From Citreicoccus inhibens (lineage in GTDB: Bacteria > Myxococcota > Myxococcia > Myxococcales > Myxococcaceae), in contig NZ_JAHNZT010000031.1 of NCBI RefSeq assembly GCF_019039035.1, forward strand, positions 1 to 64,000: DNA of 64,000 nt, in the 5' to 3' direction. A program made the position numbers and the translations under genes. A model generated the notes under the pieces. That model saw only the letters and a program-made list of their open reading frames with translations. It had not been told where the DNA came from and ran no database searches. Below, one piece after another: positions 26,730 to 33,906 of the stretch; position 1 is the stretch's first letter; every line of letters begins with the position of its first letter.

Positions 26730-28906
26730 AGCGCAGCACCCTTGCCGCCCTGATGCTGGGCGCCGCCGGCCTGACCGGGGCGTGCTCCGATACGACGACG
26801 ACCGCGGGCATCGCGGGCCTGTCTGGCACCTATGACGTGGCGCTCGTGGACCAGCTCGTCTTCGTGACGTCGCAGGACCAGAACGAGCTGCGCGTGCTGG
26901 ACCTGAACATCTCGCCGCGGCAGTTCATCCCCGCGCCCAACCCGTTGCAGCCCCTGGCCATCCCTGTCCTGGAGCGGCCGGACGCGCTCACGAAGGACAC
27001 GGGCTACGACGACGCGGGCTTCGATGTCATAGGCCCTTATGTGTATGCCCGCAGCTCCGGCGGCCAGCGCATCTCCGTGGTGGCCGCGGATCGCAAGAAT
27101 CTCGTCGAGGTCCAGCGCCTGGACGTGGGCGCGCTGCTGACGGCGTTCGCGGCGCGGGCTCCGGCGGCTGCTGGCGCGCCCAGCGTGCTCTACTACGCCT
27201 TGCAGACCCAGCCGACCGGCATGGATGCGACGGCGTGCCCTGCGGGAGTGGGCGTCATCATGCGGCAGGAGCTGCCGGGGCCGGAGGCGCTCGGGAGCAC
27301 CTCGCTGCCCGCGCCCACGCCGGTCTTCTGCATGGAGCCGCAGGAGTCCGCGCTGTCGCTCCTGGTGTTGCCCGAGGTGTTGCCCAAGCGCGATGCCTCC
27401 GGGGAGCCCAAGGTCGATGACCCCGGGGAGCCCGAGCCGCTGGCGGTGGCGCTGCGCAACGTGAATCGTTCCGCGGCCACTCCTGGCGCGAGCCTGAGCC
27501 GGACCATCCGCATTCGCGGCGAGGTCACCGCCGCGGGGCCGAGGCAGACGCCGCTGGTCACCTATACGCGGCCCGAGCAGGGCGCGGGGACGGGAACGGC
27601 CATCGCCGCGCGACTGCTGGCCACGCACCCCGTCGTCCAATCGGCGGTCATGGACGCGAATGGCAAAGTCAATCCGGACGCGAATGGCAACATCGTCTTC
27701 GAGCCCGTCCCGGGGATGGGGGCCGGGCGCTTCATCTACGCGGTGCTCGATGAGCTGACCTGCACGGGTGACAGCTGCGTGGGCGTCATCGCGATCGATT
27801 CCGTGACGGGGACCCTCGCCAAGGACGTCACGGGCGCGGACATGCTCACGCTGCTGCCTCCCGCGGGCCTGCCCACCGGGCTGACTCTGCACCGGGGCCT
27901 GAACATCAACAACCGGACCGACAAACCCCTCTACCCGCCGCTGCTGGGGATCATGCCGTCCTCGGATGGCACCATCACGCTGTTCAGCGCCGACACGCGC
28001 CGCGCGCTCAACCTGTCGACGTCCGTGCCGACCGTGAATGTCGAGCTGCGGGACGCGCTGGAAGTGGCGCGGTCTCCTAAGCCGCCCGAGCCAGCGGTCC
28101 AGGTCATCCAGGGCTACCGGGATCCGATGGATCCGCTCAACGTCAAGCCCGTGTGCAAGGACACGAACAGCCTGTGTGGCGGCTCGCTCCCGAGCATCGT
28201 CTGGCGCATCGTCGCCAACGGAGTCCTGCCGGGAATCTCAGCCGTGGCCCGGGATGTCACCAGCCCCCTGCTGACCGTGGACGCGACCCAGGCCGCGCTC
28301 ATCCAGGACAACGACCTCATCTCGCTGCAGACGGATACGGTCGCGTGCGGCACGTATGTGCGGGTCAAGAAGGTCGCGCTAAGCGATGGACGGGTGCAGA
28401 TCCTCGACACCGCAGTGACGCCGCTGCCCACCGACTGCGCCACCTATGGGCGGTTCTCGGTGCTCGCGGACGGGGCCGAGAAGTTCGTCCTCTACTCGGG
28501 GACGGAGACCAGCGACAACTACGTCCGCCGGCTCGCGGGCGCGACCTACTACGAGGTCCTGCAGCCCTCGTCGTACTACTACCACCCGGACACGTTCGGC
28601 ACCGGCGACTTCCCGACCACGCCGTACTCGGTGTTCCTGTACATCAACTACACCACGGTGCAGGCGGGGGATCGCTACGTGGTGTCCCTGTCGTCGGGAT
28701 ACCGTCCGTACGTGTTCTCGGTGGACAACTCGAGCACGTCGGGGTTGAGCGCGTTTCGCTTGCCGGGACCCGTGGTCGCGGCCGACGTCAACTCGAATAC
28801 CGAGGCCTATATCGCCTACCCGTCAGCCGACGGCATCCTCCAGGTCACGCTCCAGCTCGTGTTGGACAACGAGGCCAACGCCCGGGCGGTGCGCTCGTTC
28901 CAGTAA
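26726..28906 (+). CDS. Large secreted or lipoprotein-like beta-rich protein coupled to the kil block
   Basis: 726 residues from GTG 26726, which overlaps the previous stop by 4 nt. The N-terminus is a signal peptide ending ...GLTGAC (Cys20), a slightly non-standard lipobox. The start of the mature part (YDVALVDQLVFVTSQDQNEL RVLDL, read across two turns) repeats the propeller-like pattern of its neighbour. The C-terminal third is Tyr/Ser-rich, with several Cys that could form disulfides. I do not recognise the family. Together with its partner it probably forms an extracytoplasmic pair specific to this locus. Confidence 0.75.
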   Translation: MKRSTLAALMLGAAGLTGACSDTTTTAGIAGLSGTYDVALVDQLVFVTSQDQNELRVLDLNISPRQFIPAPNPLQPLAIPVLERPDALTKDTGYDDAGFDVIGPYVYARSSGGQRISVVAADRKNLVEVQRLDVGALLTAFAARAPAAAGAPSVLYYALQTQPTGMDATACPAGVGVIMRQELPGPEALGSTSLPAPTPVFCMEPQESALSLLVLPEVLPKRDASGEPKVDDPGEPEPLAVALRNVNRSAATPGASLSRTIRIRGEVTAAGPRQTPLVTYTRPEQGAGTGTAIAARLLATHPVVQSAVMDANGKVNPDANGNIVFEPVPGMGAGRFIYAVLDELTCTGDSCVGVIAIDSVTGTLAKDVTGADMLTLLPPAGLPTGLTLHRGLNINNRTDKPLYPPLLGIMPSSDGTITLFSADTRRALNLSTSVPTVNVELRDALEVARSPKPPEPAVQVIQGYRDPMDPLNVKPVCKDTNSLCGGSLPSIVWRIVANGVLPGISAVARDVTSPLLTVDATQAALIQDNDLISLQTDTVACGTYVRVKKVALSDGRVQILDTAVTPLPTDCATYGRFSVLADGAEKFVLYSGTETSDNYVRRLAGATYYEVLQPSSYYYHPDTFGTGDFPTTPYSVFLYINYTTVQAGDRYVVSLSSGYRPYVFSVDNSSTSGLSAFRLPGPVVAADVNSNTEAYIAYPSADGILQVTLQLVLDNEANARAVRSFQ

Positions 28907-28969
28907 ACTGGGCGGGCCGAGAGTGGTCTGCTATCGTCCGAAGCGTCCAGTTTCGCCGAGTCAAGACCG

Positions 28970-29848
28970 ATGATCGATCAGAACTCCCGCCCTGCCCGCA
29001 AGGTCGGCATCGCCGACCACCTGTGGGAGACGTACGAAGACATGGCCCAGCAGATGGGCTCCGATCGTGACGCGCTCATCAATCAGGCGCTGTTCATGTT
29101 CGCCCGGCTGAATGGGTTCATCGAGGCGAGAGGCCGGGCAGAGGCCTCCGCCGCCGTGGCACCCGCGCCAGCTGCTGCTGCCCGTCCCGCTGCCGCCGCA
29201 CCGCCGTCCCGGCCCGCGTCTCCGCCGGTGCTCGCGCCCGCGCCGGCCCCCCGCCTGGAGCCGACCCCGCAGCCGGCTCCGGCTGCCCGCCCTCCGCCGC
29301 GCCTCGCCGAGGAGCGCGCCTCCGCCAACAACGGGCTCGACAATGACCCGGCGCGTCGCGAGGTCGCGGAGCGCGTGTTGGAGACGGCCGCGGAGTTGGA
29401 GCGGCTCATCAAGGGGAAGAACGAGCCGCCTCCTCCCAACGACGACATGGTCGAGGACGAGGAGCCCCTGCCGGACAGCGAGGACCCGGGCATGGAGGAC
29501 ATGCCCGACGAGCCCGCCGAGCCCGAGCCGGAGGAAGAGGAGAGCGCCGACGAACTCGCCGAGGAGGGCGCGGCCCTCTACCTGGTGACCGAGTCCGGGG
29601 ACGAGGAGCAGATCGTCAAGGAGCGCTTCGTCATCGGTCGCGGCAAGCACTGCGACTTCGTCATCAACTCGGGCAAGGTGTCGCGCGAGCACGCCGTCAT
29701 CACCCACGACGGCGGCGAGTTCTTCATCGAGGACCTGGGTTCGTCCAACGGCACGTGGTTCAACAAGAACCGCATCAAGCGCCGGAAGATTGAAGACGGG
29801 GACGAGTACTTCATCTGCAGCGAGAAGATTCGCCTCCTGGTCCGGTGA
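28970..29848 (+). CDS. FHA-domain protein of the kil block
   Basis: 292 residues. The N-terminal about 50 residues (ADHLWETYEDMAQQMGSDRD, then ALINQALFMFARLNGF) resemble a ribbon-helix-helix-like or small helical module. A long Pro/Ala linker (about 58-112) and an acidic helical part follow, and then a C-terminal FHA domain (about 203-290) with FVIGRGKHCDFVI, KVSREHAVI and DLGSSNGTWFN. The phosphothreonine-binding residues (Gly-Arg, Ser-x-x-His, Ser-Asn-Gly) are kept. It starts 63 nt after the preceding gene and precedes kilA. It is likely a cytoplasmic adaptor reading kinase signals. Confidence 0.82.
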   Translation: MIDQNSRPARKVGIADHLWETYEDMAQQMGSDRDALINQALFMFARLNGFIEARGRAEASAAVAPAPAAAARPAAAAPPSRPASPPVLAPAPAPRLEPTPQPAPAARPPPRLAEERASANNGLDNDPARREVAERVLETAAELERLIKGKNEPPPPNDDMVEDEEPLPDSEDPGMEDMPDEPAEPEPEEEESADELAEEGAALYLVTESGDEEQIVKERFVIGRGKHCDFVINSGKVSREHAVITHDGGEFFIEDLGSSNGTWFNKNRIKRRKIEDGDEYFICSEKIRLLVR

Positions 29849-29952
29849 GCGTCAGCTCCGACCCGAGGGCTTCCCGCTGTTCGCCAATTGACGGGATCCA
29901 GGCGTCCCTGGTTTGATACCGGACGCCTGTCCGCGAAGGGGACAGGTGCCGG

Positions 29953-30489
29953 ATGACACCTGCTCAGCTCGCGCTGTGGACGATCCTCGGAGTGGCACTG
30001 GTGATCTCGGTGGTGACGGATGTCCTGCGCCGCCGGATCCTGGATGTCGTCACCTACCCGCTGCTGGTGGTGGCGCTGGGCACGCGTCTGGCCACCGAGG
30101 GGTGGGGCGGTCTGGAGCAGGGGTTGGTGAGCGGGGCGGTGTCGGGACTGGGGCTGTCGTTGGTGCTCCTTCCCGGCGCGTTGCGGGGGCGGATGGGGTG
30201 GGGTGACGTGAAGCTGATGGCTGGCGTGGGCGCGGTGCTGGGTTTTCCGGCGGTGCTCGCGGCGGCGGCCTTCATCTCGCTGGTGGGCGCGCTGCAGGCA
30301 ACGGTGACGTTGCTGTGGCATGGCGCCGTGTGGGACACGCTGGCGGCGGTGGGGCGGCGGTGGGCGGTGCGGGCGCGGTTGTTGCGCGAGGACGCGGACA
30401 TCGGGCCGCGGCACAGCATTCCCTACGGGGTGGCCATCGCGCTTGGCACCTTCTGGGCCATGTGGTGGCAGCACAAGACTTTGGGTTAG
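29953..30489 (+). CDS. kilA: Prepilin peptidase, TadV/CpaA type
   Basis: 178-residue integral membrane aspartic protease of the A24 family, which cleaves Flp/Tad-type prepilins. Two active-site aspartates are visible: Asp23 in TDVLRRRI and Asp85 in the GxGD-type motif GWGDVKL. About five to six hydrophobic helices. It lacks the N-methylase domain of PilD, as usual for Tad systems. Between an FHA gene and the secretin gene. From the literature as I recall it, the M. xanthus Kil system (contact-dependent prey killing) has kilA, kilC and kilF together in this order; the match of order and domains supports the name. Confidence 0.8.
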   Translation: MTPAQLALWTILGVALVISVVTDVLRRRILDVVTYPLLVVALGTRLATEGWGGLEQGLVSGAVSGLGLSLVLLPGALRGRMGWGDVKLMAGVGAVLGFPAVLAAAAFISLVGALQATVTLLWHGAVWDTLAAVGRRWAVRARLLREDADIGPRHSIPYGVAIALGTFWAMWWQHKTLG

Positions 30490-30524
30490 CTCGGATTCGG
30501 AACGCGGAAGAGGGGTCTCGTACG

Positions 30525-31973
30525 ATGTACACACGCTTCACGCACGCTGCGGCACTTGGCGCTCTCGTCGCTCTCGTGGCCAGTGCTCCGGCGCTGGCCC
30601 AGGAGGGCAGCACCGTCAGCCTGGGAGTGGGCACCCAGAAGGTGGTCAGCATCCCCGGCCTCAGCCGTGTCGCCCTCGGCGACCCGTCCGTCGCCGACGT
30701 GAGCACGCTGGGCACCAGCCAGCTGCTCATCACGGGTAAGCAGGAAGGCAAGACGACGCTGCTCGTCTGGAAGACGTCGGGCCAGCGCGTCAGCTACAAC
30801 GTCACCGTCCGCAAGCAGGACCCCAACGAGGTCATCTCGGAGATCAAGCGACTCCTGGGAGAGATCGAGGGTGTCTCGGTGCGCATGGTGGGTGACCGCA
30901 TCTACCTGGACGGTCAGGCCTACACGACCCAGGACGCGGACCGCATCGAGCAGGTGGTGAGCCTCTATCCGAACGTGAAGTCGTTCGTGAAGATCGCCCC
31001 CAACGCGAAGAAGCTGGTGGCGCAGAACCTCAACGCGGCCTTCCAGAAGGCCGGGCTGCGCAACGTGCAGGCCAACGTGGTGGGCGCCACCATCTTCCTG
31101 GAGGGCTCCGTGGAGAGCCAGCAGGACCTGCAGAAGGCCGAGCTCATCACCAAGGCCATCGGCGAGAAGGTGGAGAACCTGCTGGTGGTCGGCATCAAGC
31201 GGATGATCCTCACCGAGGTCCAGTTCGTTGAAATCCGCCGCGACAGCCGCGACCGGTACGGCATCAAGTACCCCACGGACATCACGGGCACGGCGAGCAT
31301 CGCGGCCAACATCACCCAGGAGCTGTTCCCGGGGACGTTCGGGCAGGGCGCCTCGCAGATTGGCATTGGCGCGGGCTCGGCGTTCACGGTGGGCTTCCAG
31401 AGCAACGACGGCTACGGCCGTCTGCTCGCCCAGCCGAAGCTGGTGTGCGCCAGCGGTGAGAAGGCGGAGTTCCTGGCGGGCGGCGAGGTCCCCATCCCCC
31501 TCATCACCAACACCCAGGCCACGGTCGAGTTCAAGCCCTACGGCGTCATCCTGAACATCCGCCCCACGGCGGACCGCAACGGCAACATCCAGACCGAGGT
31601 CGAGGCCGAGGCGTCGGAGATCGACACGTCGGTGGCTGTCTCCTTCGGTGGTTCGTCCGCCATCCCCGGCTTCCGGACCCGCAAGGTGAAGACGAACGTC
31701 ACCGTGCGCCACGGCGAGACCATCGTGCTGTCGGGTGTGTTCAGCCACGACGAGCAGAAGGCCGTCTCGAAGATTCCGGGCCTGGGCAACATCCCCATCG
31801 TGGGCGAGCTGTTCAAGAACCGCGCGTTCGACACGACCAAGCGCGAGCTGGTCATCTTCGTCACGCCGCGCATCGTGAACCCGGACTCCGACAAGGTCCG
31901 GACCATCATCGAGGACGTGAAGAGCCGCTACAAGCAGGCGCGCTCCGAGGTGAACTTCAACATCTTCGACTGA
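30525..31973 (+). CDS. kilC: Tad/type II-like secretin, CpaC/RcpA family
   Basis: 482 residues from ATG 30525 (SD-like GGAAGAGGGG). A signal peptide ends APALA (cut about 25/26). The N-domain (VSLGVGTQKVVSIPGLSRVA; VGDPSVADV-like) is the pilus/secretin N-terminal module, followed by a BON-like region (about 100-215) and the secretin core (GYGRLLAQPKLVCASGEKAE; EFLAGGEVPIPL; RHGETIVLSGVFSHDEQKAV; IPGLGNIPIVGELFKNRAF). It forms the outer-membrane ring of a Tad-like apparatus. In M. xanthus KilC is required for prey killing. A terminator hairpin follows. Confidence 0.85.
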   Translation: MYTRFTHAAALGALVALVASAPALAQEGSTVSLGVGTQKVVSIPGLSRVALGDPSVADVSTLGTSQLLITGKQEGKTTLLVWKTSGQRVSYNVTVRKQDPNEVISEIKRLLGEIEGVSVRMVGDRIYLDGQAYTTQDADRIEQVVSLYPNVKSFVKIAPNAKKLVAQNLNAAFQKAGLRNVQANVVGATIFLEGSVESQQDLQKAELITKAIGEKVENLLVVGIKRMILTEVQFVEIRRDSRDRYGIKYPTDITGTASIAANITQELFPGTFGQGASQIGIGAGSAFTVGFQSNDGYGRLLAQPKLVCASGEKAEFLAGGEVPIPLITNTQATVEFKPYGVILNIRPTADRNGNIQTEVEAEASEIDTSVAVSFGGSSAIPGFRTRKVKTNVTVRHGETIVLSGVFSHDEQKAVSKIPGLGNIPIVGELFKNRAFDTTKRELVIFVTPRIVNPDSDKVRTIIEDVKSRYKQARSEVNFNIFD

Positions 31974-32007
31974 GCAAGGGGCCCCTTGGGGGCCACCTTC
32001 GCGGTGA

Positions 32008-32057
32008 CGGGCCGGGCTCGCCTCTCTTCCAGAGGTGGGTGCCGGCCCGGTTTCTTT
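32008..32057 (+). terminator. Strong terminator/attenuator between kilC and kilF
   Basis: A long interrupted stem: 5 bp at the tip (32021-32025 with 32031-32035), a middle part with wobble pairs, and 8 bp at the base (32008-32015 with 32042-32049), followed by TTTCTTT. It can separate kilA-kilC from kilF transcription. Confidence 0.75.
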
Positions 32058-32090
32058 CCGGCGTCGTGCGCGGGAGACGAGCAGCGCCCT

Positions 32091-32118
32091 TTGAGGTGGC
32101 GTGGGCGCTTGGTAGGAT
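32091..32118 (+). promoter_or_regulatory. Promoter candidate for kilF (near-leaderless)
   Basis: TTGAGG (32091-32096), a 16-nt spacer and TAGGAT (32113-32118). The ATG of kilF begins only 8 nt after the -10 hexamer, and no Shine-Dalgarno site is seen, so the transcript may be leaderless. Confidence 0.5.
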
Positions 32119-32126
32119 CCGCCCCC

Positions 32127-33899
32127 ATGTTTCTGATCACCCTCGCGGAAAAGGGCGGCGGAACCGAGCAGCGTGAGTTCGACAAGAACGAGATCACGAT
32201 CGGCCGTCTTGCAGGAAACGACATCGTCCTCGCGAAGGGCAACGTCTCCAAATACCATTCCCGCATCGTCGCGAAGGACGGCAAGTGCATCATCGTGGAC
32301 ATGAAGTCCACGAACGGCACCTTCGTGAACGGCAAGAAGATCGGCGCGCCGCAGGTGCTCAAGCCGTCCGATCAGATCTACATCGGCGACTACATCATCA
32401 ACGCGGAGATCCTCGATGAGGAGGCGCCCGCGATGACGCGCACCGCCGCTCCCGAGGAGGAGTACTACGACGAGGGCGGCGAGGAGGCCTACGAGGAGGA
32501 AGAGGAGGCCTACGAGGACGAGGCCCCCGAGGAGGCTCCTGCTCCGGCGGCTCCCGCGAAGAACATGCCCGCGTCGCTCGCCGCGGCGATGGCGAAGAAC
32601 AAGAAGAAGGTGGACCCCCGTCTGGAGCGCTACTCGCGCTTGCAGAAGGAGATCCACGACCGGCTCATCGAGTACCTCGATCTGCGTCGCATGGACATGG
32701 ACCGGCTCGGTGACGAGGAACTCTGGCGCCGGACCGAGAAGGCCATCCGCGACATCATCGACCAGATGGACGCGGACGGTGAGTTGCCCGAGGACGTGGA
32801 CCGCGAAGAGCTGCTCACCGACGTCATCAACGAGGCGCTGGGCCTGGGGCCCCTCGAGGCGTTCCTCGCGTCGGATGAGATCAGCGAGATCATGGTGAAC
32901 CACGCCAACCAGATCTACATCGAGCGCAAGGGCAAGCTGACGCTCTCCGAGAAGACGTTCTCGTCGAACCAGGCGGTGCTCGGCGTCATCGAACGCATCG
33001 TGGCGCCCATCGGCCGCCGCATCGATGAGTCGAGCCCGTTGGTGGACGCGCGCCTCAAGGACGGCAGCCGCGTGAACGCCATCATCCCGCCGCTGGCGCT
33101 CAAGGGGCCCTGCATCACCATCCGCAAGTTCAAGAAGGACTCGCTGAAGATCCAGGACCTGGTGAAGTACAAGACGCTCACCGCGCAGATGGCCGAGTTC
33201 CTGGAGATGTGCGTGAAGGCCCGGCGCAACATCGTCATCTCGGGCGGCACGGGCTCGGGGAAGACGACGACGCTGAACATCATCAGCTCGTTCATCCCCG
33301 ACAGCGAGCGCATCGTCACGGTGGAGGACGCCGCCGAGCTGCAGTTGCCGCAGGACCACTGGGTGCAGTTGGAGAGCCGCCCGCCCAACCTGGAAGGCAA
33401 GGGCGCCATCACCATCCGCGACCTGGTGAAGAACTGCCTGCGCATGCGGCCGGATCGCATCGTCGTGGGTGAGTGCCGCTCCGGTGAGACGCTGGACATG
33501 CTCCAGGCCATGAACACCGGCCACGACGGCTCGCTCACCACGCTGCACGCGAACACGCCGCGCGACGCCATCGCCCGACTGGAGACGATGGTGCTCATGT
33601 CCGGCATGGAGCTGCCGGTGAAGGCCATCCGTGAGCAGATCGCCAGCGCGGTGCACATGATCGTGCAGCAGACGCGCTTCTCCGACGGCACGCGGAAGAT
33701 CTGCTACGTCACCGAGGTGTCCGGCATGGAGGTCGACATCGTGACCCTCCAGGACATCTTCTACTTCAAGCAGGACGGGTTCACGGAGGACCACAAGGTG
33801 CGTGGCCGCTTCGTGGCGTCGGGCTTCGTGCCGAAGTTCTACGACGAGCTTCAGCGCAAAGGCATTCCCGTGAACATGAGCATCTTCCGCGAGGACTGA
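32127..33899 (+). CDS. kilF: FHA domain fused to Tad/CpaF-type secretion ATPase
   Basis: 590 residues from ATG 32127. An N-terminal FHA domain (1-95: ITIGRLAGNDIVLAKGNVSK, STNGTFVNG) is joined by a Glu/Tyr-rich acidic linker (about 97-145) to a GspE/CpaF hexameric ATPase. The ATPase has the N-terminal DEISEIMVNHANQIYIERKG, Walker A GGTGSGKTT (373-381), the Asp box IVTVEDAAELQL, Walker B-like RIVVGECRSGETLDMLQA and the His box HDGSLTTLHANTPRDA. It powers pilus or platform movement at the inner membrane. Known M. xanthus KilF is the corresponding ATPase. The FHA fusion implies phospho-dependent recruitment. The next gene starts 7 nt downstream. Confidence 0.87.
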   Translation: MFLITLAEKGGGTEQREFDKNEITIGRLAGNDIVLAKGNVSKYHSRIVAKDGKCIIVDMKSTNGTFVNGKKIGAPQVLKPSDQIYIGDYIINAEILDEEAPAMTRTAAPEEEYYDEGGEEAYEEEEEAYEDEAPEEAPAPAAPAKNMPASLAAAMAKNKKKVDPRLERYSRLQKEIHDRLIEYLDLRRMDMDRLGDEELWRRTEKAIRDIIDQMDADGELPEDVDREELLTDVINEALGLGPLEAFLASDEISEIMVNHANQIYIERKGKLTLSEKTFSSNQAVLGVIERIVAPIGRRIDESSPLVDARLKDGSRVNAIIPPLALKGPCITIRKFKKDSLKIQDLVKYKTLTAQMAEFLEMCVKARRNIVISGGTGSGKTTTLNIISSFIPDSERIVTVEDAAELQLPQDHWVQLESRPPNLEGKGAITIRDLVKNCLRMRPDRIVVGECRSGETLDMLQAMNTGHDGSLTTLHANTPRDAIARLETMVLMSGMELPVKAIREQIASAVHMIVQQTRFSDGTRKICYVTEVSGMEVDIVTLQDIFYFKQDGFTEDHKVRGRFVASGFVPKFYDELQRKGIPVNMSIFRED

Positions 33900-33906
33900 C
33901 GCGCCC

